DNA from: Faecalibacterium langellae | GTDB lineage: Bacteria; Bacillota; Clostridia; Oscillospirales; Ruminococcaceae | Length of the DNA stretch: 64,000 nucleotides | Assembly: GCF_002549775.1 (NCBI RefSeq) | Contig: NZ_NMTR01000017.1 | Coordinates: forward strand, 30,934-94,933 | Direction of reading: 5' to 3' | Shown here: piece by piece, positions 24,813 through 32,702 of the stretch | How positions within the stretch are numbered: the first letter of the stretch is position 1 | Layout of the letters: every line of letters begins with the position of its first letter | The notes under the pieces: generated by a model | Told to the model about the DNA's origin: nothing | Databases searched by the model: none | What the model saw: the letters and a program-made list of their open reading frames with translations, nothing else | Translations under genes and position numbers: made by a program

Positions 24813-26944
24813 TGAGCGATAGTATTGAAATGAATTACTATGAGCCGGAAACAACTACATGGACCGTTAATCTTGATGGACGATATATGTCTGCTGTACA
24901 GAACTATTTATTGGCGGACGGAATCCCTCTAGAAGGTGTTACGAGGATTGTTTCAAATGCAGCTCAAACCCTTTCGTATTGTCCTTATCCGGAAGGAAAC
25001 GGCACATGTCAAAAAACTGGCATTGTAATTGGAAAAGTTCAGAGTGGTAAAACTTCGAACTTCATTTCAATCACAGCACTAGCTTTTGATAATAATTATG
25101 ATATTGTTATCGTCTTTGGCGGAACAAAGAAACCTCTTGTTAAGCAAAATCGAGACCGGATAAAAGAGTATTTTGAAGCAACCAAAGATGTCCTCGTTTT
25201 GGACACAACAGATTTTAAAGACCAGTTGACCGCACAAAAAATGCACCAATTCAATAAGATGAATAAGAAAGTTGTAGTGGTTGCACTCAAAAGTCCAACT
25301 CAGATTAACTACATTGCGGACAATATTTTTTCTGATCCTACTCTGGCAGAAAAACCGGTTCTAATTATTGACGACGAAGGTGATGAAGCGTCTTTAAATA
25401 CACTTGTGAAGAAAGGAAAAAAGAGTTCAACATATAAAGCAATCGAGAATTTAAAAGCTCGACTGAATCGGCATTGCTTTTTGTCTATTACGGCAACGCC
25501 GCAAGCAAATTTGCTGATTGATACATTGGATGTCCTCTCGCCAGATTTTGGTGTACTTGTTGATCCGGGTAATGGATATTGTGGCCTCGATGTGTACCAT
25601 AGTGATAATAAGTATACAAAGAAAATACCGGATAATGAAACCTCCCTGCTGGATGACGGCATTCCACAATCGTTTATTGAAGCTATTTCGATGTTTTTTG
25701 TTGCCTGTGCAATATACAAAAATCGTGGTATGAAGCCAGGAGACAAATTATCTATGCTGGTTCATCCAAGCCAGTTGAAAGCAGATCACGAAAAAGTTTT
25801 TAATAAGGTTGAGGGTTTAATTAATGACTGGTGCCAAAAATCCGAAAATAAACGAGATATCGCTTATGGTTCTTTGAAAAGAATACTAGTTGCGGCATAC
25901 TGTGAATACGAAAAAGCGGGAGTTCAAGGTCTACCTTCTTTTGATTCGTTGGAAGATGATATTATTCAAGCGATGAATGTGTGTGGTAGGCATAAAGTAA
26001 ACGGTGACAGTGTTCCCAAAGGTGCAGATGAGATATATGACTATAATATTTATGTTGGTGGTACCATGTTGGGACGTGGCCTTACGCTCAAGGGACTCGC
26101 AATTACGTATATTATTCGAACTGCAAAAGGTGTATCCACAGTGGATACTGTTCAGCAGAGAGCCCGTTGGTTTGGATATAAGATGAAGTATCTGGACCTG
26201 TGTAGAATATTTGCTGTAGGAAAAATTATTAGAGAATTCCAAGAAATCCGAGACCATGAAGAAGATCTCTGGGAAACGGTACGAGCAGCCAAATGTCAAG
26301 GAACAAATTTTAAAAATATGGCTCGAATTTTTGCGCTCAGTGATGACTTGAAAATGACTCGTAGTTCGGTAGCCAAAACGGAAAATTATACCTTCAAGTT
26401 TTGGAATAAACAAAGAGAATTTCAAGACGTTCAAGAATATATTGATAGTAATAAGGCGATTTTGGCAACAGTACGCGCGGAACAGAAAGACCAAATTAAA
26501 GTCGAACGATTTGGTGATGGCGCACCGTTTGTGATTGTTCCTAATATGGACTTTGACTATGTGAAAGAACGCATTTTTGATAAATTCTGCTTTGCTGCAG
26601 GAGAAAAATTCAATCAGTCTGTTATTAGCAAACTTGACATACTACTCAAACGTAAAAATTTGCAACCGAAAGTTGATATTATTTGGATGAGAGATGGAAC
26701 TTTCTCAGAGCATTCTATTGACTGTGGACATATTCCTAATTATAGTGTTGGCCGCCGCCCAAAGAGTCTTGAAAAACCTCCAGTATATCTTGGTGATGAT
26801 TACCAGTTTGTATCAGAAGATACTATGCAACTTCAAATTCACGAAATTCGAGATACGATTACGAATATTGATAGTCCAACATTAGCATTTTATATTCCTA
26901 AAAGTGTAATTGAAAAATTGACAAATCTGGTAATTCAAGCATAA
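24812..26944 (+). CDS. Z1-domain superfamily II helicase-like ATPase
   Basis: 710 residues. Walker A-type loop GKVQSGKT is at residues 74-81, the acidic motif LIIDDEGDEAS at about 183-193, motif III-like LSITATPQAN near 220, and arginine-finger motif TVQQRARWFGY near 446-456. This order defines Z1 proteins, derived from SF2 helicases. GGTMLGRGLTL precedes the last motif, as in other members. It probably couples ATP hydrolysis to DNA translocation or remodelling within the operon's restriction complex. The 1-base TAATG overlap with the GHKL gene implies coupled, equimolar synthesis. Confidence 0.92.
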   Translation: MSDSIEMNYYEPETTTWTVNLDGRYMSAVQNYLLADGIPLEGVTRIVSNAAQTLSYCPYPEGNGTCQKTGIVIGKVQSGKTSNFISITALAFDNNYDIVIVFGGTKKPLVKQNRDRIKEYFEATKDVLVLDTTDFKDQLTAQKMHQFNKMNKKVVVVALKSPTQINYIADNIFSDPTLAEKPVLIIDDEGDEASLNTLVKKGKKSSTYKAIENLKARLNRHCFLSITATPQANLLIDTLDVLSPDFGVLVDPGNGYCGLDVYHSDNKYTKKIPDNETSLLDDGIPQSFIEAISMFFVACAIYKNRGMKPGDKLSMLVHPSQLKADHEKVFNKVEGLINDWCQKSENKRDIAYGSLKRILVAAYCEYEKAGVQGLPSFDSLEDDIIQAMNVCGRHKVNGDSVPKGADEIYDYNIYVGGTMLGRGLTLKGLAITYIIRTAKGVSTVDTVQQRARWFGYKMKYLDLCRIFAVGKIIREFQEIRDHEEDLWETVRAAKCQGTNFKNMARIFALSDDLKMTRSSVAKTENYTFKFWNKQREFQDVQEYIDSNKAILATVRAEQKDQIKVERFGDGAPFVIVPNMDFDYVKERIFDKFCFAAGEKFNQSVISKLDILLKRKNLQPKVDIIWMRDGTFSEHSIDCGHIPNYSVGRRPKSLEKPPVYLGDDYQFVSEDTMQLQIHEIRDTITNIDSPTLAFYIPKSVIEKLTNLVIQA

Positions 26945-26956
26945 CGAGGTGCTAAT

Positions 26957-27922
26957 GTGGATATAGTTGAAACTTTCCAAAATCACTTTGGAAGCGGGAA
27001 TGCAAGTACCCATGACTTTACACTTGTAGAGTACAGGCCGAACTTTTTTATTGGGATAGATAAGTTTGACCACGTTTGTGTTGTTGTTAAGTCTTCAGGT
27101 CTTCACAGATTTCCAATCAAATACAAAACTCAAAAAATAAGTATCGAGTGCAATATGAAAGTTTGTTATGAACTGAATGGAAAACCGTATGATGACACGG
27201 TTCACATTATTCGGTGCTTATCTGAAGTTAAACGAGAAAAATATATATTTCTGGAACTTTCGATGGTTTTAATACAGGAGGGCGATAAATCTGAAGAAGC
27301 TATAATAGAAACGTTTAATATTTTGCGTACATTTTTCAATGATAAAAAAGAACTTTCGGATAATGAATTGATTGGGCTATATGCCGAATTGTATACAATT
27401 TGCAGTTTTCATGAATCATTGGAAATTGAAAAATACTGGCAGTCGAGAGACCGTATGAAATTTGATTTCTCAATTTCAGAGAAAGTGAAACTTGAAGTTA
27501 AAGCAACAGTAAAGAACATACGGACACATCACTTCCGGCATGAGCAGTTAATGACAGAAGTATATGATATATTTGTTTTGTCATATCTGTTGCGTTATGA
27601 CGATGAGGGACTTTCATTGTTTGAACTACTCATGTCTTGTAAAAAAATCATGGCGAACGATTCAAGAAAATTGCTGCGTATTAACTATGTGTTGAAAAAC
27701 GTAGAAGAAAGCCGCCTTAAGCACCTGCGATTCAACCGTGCTTATACAGAGGCAAATCGGCATATCTATCGTGCAGCGGATATTCCCAAGTTCAGAGAGA
27801 ACACGCCTCGTGGTGTGGCGAATGCCGAATATGATTGTGTCTTGGACAATGTGGAATTCATAGAGGACGATTTATTTATCGATATTGCCAAATCAAATTC
27901 TGTGGGGGCTCAAAATGTTTAA
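26957..27922 (+). CDS. PD-(D/E)XK motif protein (DUF4420), putative restriction nuclease
   Basis: 321 residues starting at GTG 26957; an ATG two bases upstream is out of frame, and GAGGTG gives the ribosome site. The nuclease core is visible as KFDFSIS ... KLEVKAT, placing Asp near 169 and the E-x-K pair at 180-182. The neighbouring GLYAELYTICSF helix carries the additional acidic residue expected in this fold. DUF4420 proteins regularly accompany Z1 and GHKL genes. I infer it cuts unmodified DNA. It overlaps the next gene by 8 bases. Confidence 0.85.
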   Translation: MDIVETFQNHFGSGNASTHDFTLVEYRPNFFIGIDKFDHVCVVVKSSGLHRFPIKYKTQKISIECNMKVCYELNGKPYDDTVHIIRCLSEVKREKYIFLELSMVLIQEGDKSEEAIIETFNILRTFFNDKKELSDNELIGLYAELYTICSFHESLEIEKYWQSRDRMKFDFSISEKVKLEVKATVKNIRTHHFRHEQLMTEVYDIFVLSYLLRYDDEGLSLFELLMSCKKIMANDSRKLLRINYVLKNVEESRLKHLRFNRAYTEANRHIYRAADIPKFRENTPRGVANAEYDCVLDNVEFIEDDLFIDIAKSNSVGAQNV

Positions 27923-28217
27923 GACATATGATTTGTTTGACCATCGGAACATAAATGACCTTGTCCCAGAGATTATTTATTATTATTTGTTTCAAGGGCT
28001 TAGTCTTGCAGCTATTGAGTACAAACTATTTAGGACAAATGATTATCATGGCTGGCTAAGTAAAACCTTTCTGAATTATTACGGAATAGATACCGAAAAA
28101 GATAATAAAGGAATTTTTGCCGATAGAAGTGTCCCGGAAGTGGTAGAAGAACTTTATAAAAGTTCTAATATTGCGCATGTGCGAGTTGCAAAATTACTGA
28201 AAGAAAAGTATTTGTAA
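27915..28217 (+). CDS. Small protein of unknown function closing the MORC-Z1 operon
   Basis: 100 residues. The start at 27915 (MFKTYDLFDHRN) is preceded by GGGGG and overlaps the nuclease gene; a longer start at 27885 lacks a ribosome site. The sequence is rich in Tyr, Leu and Lys and has no motif I recognise. KSSNIAHVRVAKLLKEKYL at the end looks helical. Its overlap and position indicate that it belongs to the same system, perhaps as an accessory or specificity subunit, which is inference only. Confidence 0.7.
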   Translation: MFKTYDLFDHRNINDLVPEIIYYYLFQGLSLAAIEYKLFRTNDYHGWLSKTFLNYYGIDTEKDNKGIFADRSVPEVVEELYKSSNIAHVRVAKLLKEKYL

Positions 28218-28283
28218 TTACGACATTAAATTCACGGTTCTACGTCACATTTTAAGGTCCAAACGAAACGTCCAAGATATTGG

Positions 28284-28325
28284 AAAGTCCACAGGTCGGA
28301 TATAAAATCCAACCTGTGGACTTTA
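28284..28325. terminator. Bidirectional terminator between the two defence operons
   Basis: AAAGTCCACAGGT pairs with ACCTGTGGACTTT around a 16-base loop, with A/T-rich flanks on both sides. It separates the convergent operons. Confidence 0.8.
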
Positions 28326-28336
28326 TTGTTTTGTTC

Positions 28337-28960
28337 TTAAATTTTAGAGTTCAAATGCTCTACAAGTTTCCAAACCGTTGTCAACGGATTGCTCTGCCGT
28401 GAAATCGGTTCGAGAACCTGCTTCTGAACTTGGTCTGCACGAGCTTTCGCTCTCTGAATCGCAGTTGCCTGCAAAGGCTTCAAAACGTCAAAGTAATCCT
28501 TGTTTTTCTCATACTCAGGAAGTCTGCCCGGCTGTTTCAGCAATCGAATTAATGCTTGGCAATCTTCAACCTCTGTCTGCTGATTTACAAAATGTAGTAG
28601 GAACCACAGCTCAAAGGATGGATTGGAGTAGGCCAAATGATAGCCTTCCTTTTGAGCGGACTGTTTGGCGCGCAGAAGTACCTCGTTAGAATTATCGTCA
28701 CGGTCAAAGACGCACCAGATGGAATCGCCTTCATCGGGATAGTAGGGATTGTTGCCCATAGTGGCTTTGGCTTTCTGCACAAGCCTGTCGGCAGATTTAT
28801 ACTGAGAAGAAATCGGGATGATGTCGATGTTACAGCCCCGACTTCGGAAATGCTTGAAATACCGAATCTCGGTTTCACTGCCTTCGCAGATGAGGTATAC
28901 GACAGGATTTCGCTTTCTGGTTCGGGCGGGTTTGCGGCTGAGTTCTTTTATTCTGCCCAT
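28337..28960 (-). CDS. RloB-like protein (AbiLii type, TOPRIM-like)
   Basis: 207 residues. Motifs run in TOPRIM-like order: the acidic CEGSETE at 25-31, VFDRDD with Asp86/88/89, and SNPSFELWFLLHF at 112-124, the last strongly characteristic of the RloB family. The N-terminus is very basic (KELSRKPARTRKRN). RloB proteins pair with an AAA ATPase and cause abortive infection in AbiL-type systems; the related PARIS system uses a TOPRIM nuclease held by an AAA15 partner. Here the partner gene is directly upstream and overlaps by 13 bases. Likely role: effector nuclease released when phage is sensed. Confidence 0.85.
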   Translation of the reverse strand: MGRIKELSRKPARTRKRNPVVYLICEGSETEIRYFKHFRSRGCNIDIIPISSQYKSADRLVQKAKATMGNNPYYPDEGDSIWCVFDRDDNSNEVLLRAKQSAQKEGYHLAYSNPSFELWFLLHFVNQQTEVEDCQALIRLLKQPGRLPEYEKNKDYFDVLKPLQATAIQRAKARADQVQKQVLEPISRQSNPLTTVWKLVEHLNSKI

Positions 28961-30132
28961 ACTGCATTCCCTCCAATGAATGGGATCGCCCCATACCGGC
29001 CTTGCAGATAGCCTTTGGCGATGTTCTCACCTTTCCGGGGAGAAAACTCGGTCAGGGCATAAATATCGGTCTGCATGGTCTTTTCGTTCTTCTCTGCAAA
29101 CCAGATCTGATCGCGCCGCAGCAACGTCAGGTCGAGAAGTCCGGTATCGTGTGTTGTAAAGATGAGTTGTGCATGGTTTGTATTGATAGCGTCATCCTGC
29201 ACCATCTCGATCAGATGCCTTGTCAGCAGCGGGTGCATACTGGATTCTATCTCGTCTACTACCAAAACAGAGCCGGATTCCAAAGCCGCAAGCCACATAC
29301 CGATGCGAGAGAAGAAACGCTGTGTCCCAACAGATTCCTGACCCAACGGGAGCCAGAACCCCTCAGAAGCGCCATCTTCGGCATCGAGAATGTGCAGTGC
29401 GGAGATGATAGGCTCTTCCTTGGAGCCTGTAATGCGGATGTCCTTGATACCGAGGTCTGCATACAGCATTTCATGCAGGATACGGCTCTTTTCAGAGCCG
29501 CCCTGCCGGATGGCAGACAATGTAGCATCCAGCCGCATTTCGGTTCCCATAAAGCCTGTCAGTTTTTCAAAGAACCACAGATACGCCTTTTCAGTCTGGG
29601 GGCAGTTCCACTCGTTGGAGCTGGACAGGTAAAGCCGGTTTTCTGCGGTGCGTCCGGCAAGGGTAAGCTGTTCCTGAACATTCTCGCGGAACTGATAACC
29701 ATTGCCTTCTCTGGAAAAAACCAGAGCCTCCCGGCCGTTGGGCCAGTGATAGAGATATTCGGTCAGGACTTTGGACTTGTCAAACGAGAACCCATAGGCA
29801 TACTTGATGCCGCCATAAAAATAGATGGCTTCAAAGCTGGTCGGCTGTGTAGGCTGGTCGGTGAAAGCAAACGGTTCTTGCGGAAGGAACTCACCTTTCA
29901 GCAACTTGGCATACCGCCCGCAGACCATCTCGCGCATGAGCAGGAGGGCATGGAGAACATTGCTCTTTCCAGCTGCATTTGCGCCGTACAGTGCAAGCAC
30001 TGGCACAAGCTGTTTCTTCTCGTCCGGCGAAATCAGGCAGTCGGACAGACTTTTATCTGTGGATGCCTTCATGCTAATGACGGCGGTATCCCTGATGGAA
30101 CGGTGGTTCGTGACAGAAAATTGAAGCAGCAT
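28948..30132 (-). CDS. AAA (ABC/SMC-type) ATPase, RloA/AbiLi-like partner
   Basis: 394 residues from the ATG at 30132 (GGGAGG 9 bases upstream); longer in-frame starts extend past the promoter. The N-terminus QFSVTNHRSIRDTAVISMKA is the usual opening of AAA_15/AAA_21 proteins. Walker A GANAAGKS is at 50-57, then a long insertion, Walker B VLVVDEIESSMH, and the H-loop FTTHDTGLLD. This is an OLD/RloA-like ATPase, predicted sensor of the pair with RloB. A sigma-A promoter lies 30 bases upstream. Codon use and GC are closer to the chromosome than to the MORC-Z1 operon, so the two defence cargoes probably have different origins. Confidence 0.87.
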   Translation of the reverse strand: MLLQFSVTNHRSIRDTAVISMKASTDKSLSDCLISPDEKKQLVPVLALYGANAAGKSNVLHALLLMREMVCGRYAKLLKGEFLPQEPFAFTDQPTQPTSFEAIYFYGGIKYAYGFSFDKSKVLTEYLYHWPNGREALVFSREGNGYQFRENVQEQLTLAGRTAENRLYLSSSNEWNCPQTEKAYLWFFEKLTGFMGTEMRLDATLSAIRQGGSEKSRILHEMLYADLGIKDIRITGSKEEPIISALHILDAEDGASEGFWLPLGQESVGTQRFFSRIGMWLAALESGSVLVVDEIESSMHPLLTRHLIEMVQDDAINTNHAQLIFTTHDTGLLDLTLLRRDQIWFAEKNEKTMQTDIYALTEFSPRKGENIAKGYLQGRYGAIPFIGGNAVWAE

Positions 30133-30162
30133 CGCAAAACCTCCCAAGTGTTTTCTGGGTTC

Positions 30163-30191
30163 AGTATACTCCATTCTTGGCAGAAAATCAA
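30163..30191 (-). promoter_or_regulatory. Promoter of the AAA-RloB operon
   Basis: On the minus strand TTGATT (30191-30186), 17-bp spacer and TATACT (30168-30163), 31 bases before the AAA gene start. Confidence 0.65.
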
Positions 30192-30291
30192 ATTTTAATA
30201 TTGATATTTGCGGAAAATATTCAAAATCAAGACATAAAATCGTGTCTAGGCGTTTTTGATGCTGAAACAGAAACATGAAAAACAGTTGAAA

Positions 30292-30666
30292 TCACTCTGC
30301 ATACACGATTTCCCTCACCACCACCTCCTCTGCCTGCGCTTTCAGCCCATTCATGTGCGCCACCCAGAGAAGCTGTGCGCGCTCTTTGTCCGGCGCGGGG
30401 TACTTGTCTAACAGAGTGGTCATTGTGCGTTCCAGCCACTTGCAGGCCGTTTTCTGGACATCCTGCAAATGCGGCCAGAGCGTACCGTTCAGCAACATCC
30501 GGTTGTACAGCACAGGACGCTGAGTTTTGAGATAGGCCAACCGCATCCGGCCATATTTGCCCAGCGGTTCGGAATCATCGGTCTGCGGCAGGGTGAGCAG
30601 GGGCAGCTGATACTCCCCAGCCTGTGCGTAATGGATCTCGGTGCGGACAGTGTTCGTGTTCTTCAT
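30292..30666 (-). CDS. TnpV-like transposon-encoded protein
   Basis: 124 residues from the ATG at 30666, with AGGAG 7 bases upstream. The central block PLGKYGRMRLAYLKTQRPVLYNRMLLNG is the hallmark of the TnpV family, seen here as YGRMRLAYLK and RPVLYNRML, found in clostridial transposons and conjugative elements. The function of TnpV is not established. It lies downstream of the replication-initiator-like gene on the same strand, a pair common in such elements. Confidence 0.8.
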   Translation of the reverse strand: MKNTNTVRTEIHYAQAGEYQLPLLTLPQTDDSEPLGKYGRMRLAYLKTQRPVLYNRMLLNGTLWPHLQDVQKTACKWLERTMTTLLDKYPAPDKERAQLLWVAHMNGLKAQAEEVVVREIVYAE

Positions 30667-30721
30667 GGAAATTCTCCTTTGCATTTTCAACGCGTTTTGC
30701 GGCCTTTGTGGAAAACGACGC

Positions 30722-31552
30722 TCACTTCTTCCGGCTCTGTGCGGTCAGCCAGTTGCCCTGCGCCTGATAGTAGTGCTCCATCGTGGTGGGGGCGTTCAAG
30801 ATGGTGGTGCGCAGATAGGCCATGATGTTCTTGATGGGCTGGGTGGTGTTGGACATCACATCGAAGATGTACTCAACGTGCTGGCTGGTCAGCTTGTCCA
30901 GCCGCAGCCGGATGGCTTTAGTGGTCTGCGGCTGCTTGCCGACGTACTGGGTCTGCCGAGGACAGCAGTACATCTCCACAATGTTGTCCAACAACTCCTC
31001 CAACTTGTCGGGGTCGTACCGCTGGGCAAGAGTGTCGATCTCCAGCCGTTCCCGGAACTCCTCCCGTACCTGTGCTTCCATCTGGTCAAAATCCGCAGAT
31101 TCGTCCGTCTGCCCTGATAGATTAGTACTTTGTCTTTTAGTATTTTGTTTATTAGTATTTTGTTGTGTTGGATTCTCCAACGTTGGAAAACCCGACATTG
31201 GATTTTCCGATGATGGTGAATTTGGCACTGGAGCAGGGCGTTTTTCAATCCGTTCTTTCTGCGGCAGTTCAAAGACTTCATAGTTGTAGTCAATAATGCG
31301 GCCACGGGCATCACGGACTTTGCTCCGACACAGATACCCGCCATCTTCCAGTTCGTGAACCGCACTTCTCACACTGTCGATGCCATCCCTGCACCCGGTT
31401 GTCAGCCCTTTCAGGCTGTAATCCCAATCGTCCGGCAGGGAGAGCATATAGGACAGCAGTCCCTTGGCTTTCAGGGACAGCCTCTTATCCTGCAGGTGGT
31501 GGTTGCTCATAACGGTGTAGTTGACGTTTTTATTGACGCGGAATGTTGACAT
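30722..31552 (-). CDS. Replication-initiator-like winged-helix protein (DUF6017 type)
   Basis: 276 residues. Residues about 1-100 form a winged helix typical of mobile-element replication initiators: FRVNKNVNYTVMSNHHLQD, SLKAKGLLSYMLSLPDDWDYS, then VRSAVHELEDGGYLCRS. A variable Asn/Gln-rich linker (about 115-145) is followed by a helical C-terminal part containing IFDVMSNTTQPIKNIMAYLRT, as in DUF6017 proteins. In plasmids and ICEs such proteins start replication; here it probably serves the excised circle. It is the right-most gene of the element, about 330 bases from attR. Confidence 0.8.
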   Translation of the reverse strand: MSTFRVNKNVNYTVMSNHHLQDKRLSLKAKGLLSYMLSLPDDWDYSLKGLTTGCRDGIDSVRSAVHELEDGGYLCRSKVRDARGRIIDYNYEVFELPQKERIEKRPAPVPNSPSSENPMSGFPTLENPTQQNTNKQNTKRQSTNLSGQTDESADFDQMEAQVREEFRERLEIDTLAQRYDPDKLEELLDNIVEMYCCPRQTQYVGKQPQTTKAIRLRLDKLTSQHVEYIFDVMSNTTQPIKNIMAYLRTTILNAPTTMEHYYQAQGNWLTAQSRKK

Positions 31553-31880
31553 GGCGGCTTCCCTTTCAGCCCAATGCGGGCAAGAGAAAACGCAGCATCT
31601 CCCGGCTTTCGGGAAACGCTGCGTTCAGACAGGGAAGCCTGCTGTGAGCTGGCACAGCAACGGCAGCACTGCATAATTCTAACGGACATCTAACACAACT
31701 ACACCTGACATGCAGCCGCTGACGCCCCGTGTGAAAAAGGATTTTTCTAACGTCATTTCGCAAAAAACGGCTGATTTTCGCCTGCAAATTGTGGTGTGAT
31801 GTGCCTTTTTGGAGGTTGCAAAAATGCCCTCAGCTGCCAATTACAGCCGCGAGGAACCAGCTTCATCCAACAATTTCAAA
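31553..31880. other. Right end of the element, noncoding
   Basis: No gene is seen in these 328 bases. A hairpin AACGCAGC/GCTGCGTT lies at about 31599-31628 with an inner CCCG..CGGG pairing, and could be a regulatory leader of the initiator gene or an origin feature. The last bases before 31881 share nothing with the sequence upstream of attL, fixing the outer limit of the direct repeat. Confidence 0.5.
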
Positions 31881-32354
31881 GACTCGAAATCGTTTTGTCC
31901 TTAACCGGGCACGTGGGTTCGAATCCCACCATCTCCGCCAGAGCCGTCAGCGTGAAGAAAAGCGCTGGCGGTTTTCTTTTTGCACAGTGTAGTGAAGTTG
32001 CTGGTGGGATGAGAACAGCCCGTGCCCGGCGCTTTGCGTCCCGCCGGGCAAAAACAGCCCAGTGGGCTGTTTTTAGGGCGCGGGAGAACCCACCATCTCC
32101 GCCAGAGCCGTCAGCGTGAAGAAAAGCGCTGGCGGTTTTCTTTTTGCACAGTGTAGTGAAGTTGCTGGTGGGATGAGAACAGCCCGTGCCCGGCGCTTTG
32201 CGTCCCGCCGGGCAAAAACAGCCCAGTGGGCTGTTTTTAGGGCGCGGGAGAACCCACCATCTCCGCCAGAGCCGTCAGCGTGAAGAAAAGCGCTGGCGGT
32301 TTTCTTTTTGCACAGTGTAGTGAAGTTGCTGGTGGGATGAGAACAGCCCGTGCC
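31881..32354. repeat. attR: tRNA-Ser 3' fragment followed by 2.5 tandem 164-bp units
   Basis: 31881-31937 repeats the tRNA 3' part (one substitution at 31905). Units then start at 31937, 32101 and 32265, exactly 164 bp apart; the third breaks off near 32354 (CCCGTGCCCG then a different sequence). Each unit carries the terminator CCGTCAGCG/CGCTGGCGG, the hairpin AAAACAGCCC/GGGCTGTTTT and ends with a copy of the T-arm/acceptor sequence CCCACCATCTCCGCCAGA. The left side has one such unit. Confidence 0.88.
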
Positions 32355-32702
32355 CGTGCGCTTTGCGCGGCGGCAAAGCATATACTGGAACAGTACGCCC
32401 ACAGAGCAGGGGAGCTGCGCTGCGAAACGGGGCGGCGGCCGCGCTGGGATGCAAGTCTTTGGACAAAATAGACATAAAAAGAAAAGAATTTTCAGCACTT
32501 AAATCAGAACGCGTGCAGAAAAAACAAAAAATACTGACAGCTGCGCCGTCAAATAAGGACTTTTGACGCATTTTAATAGAAAAAAGAAAAAACCTCTTTC
32601 TTTTTTTGCAAAAATATGTTACTATTCTGTTACGGAACTATGGACAGCCTGCAACCAGAGGCGTCTGTAAACACAAACATTCTTTAAGGAGGAATGTGTC
32701 TT
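32355..32702. other. Intergenic region upstream of the GlcNAc transporter
   Basis: The left part is a decayed GC-rich repeat remnant. From about 32450 the DNA is A/T-rich. A possible -10, TACTAT at 32620-32625 behind TATG, lies 78 bases before the start codon but has only a weak -35 (TTTCTT at 32597). The ribosome site AAGGAGG is at 32686-32692. No clear operator or antiterminator site is visible. Confidence 0.4.

Larger units (their letters stand above)
16805..31940. mobile_element. Integrated element of about 15.1 kb in tRNA-Ser(CGA), carrying two defence systems
   Basis: It is bounded by direct repeats of the tRNA 3' end, with a tyrosine integrase beside the intact tRNA and an excisionase-like gene next to it. 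Cargo: DUF188 and esterase remnant, an XRE/C5-methyltransferase/GHKL/Z1/PD-(D/E)XK operon, an AAA-RloB pair, TnpV and a replication-initiator-like protein. No relaxase, coupling protein or type IV secretion gene is seen, so it is better called an integrative or mobilizable remnant than an ICE. The AT-rich defence operon contrasts sharply with the GC-rich chromosome, indicating transfer. Confidence 0.85.

Noticed and set aside
17137..31552. The element as a prophage
   Set aside because: No capsid, terminase, tail or lysis genes are visible; content fits an integrative element with defence cargo.
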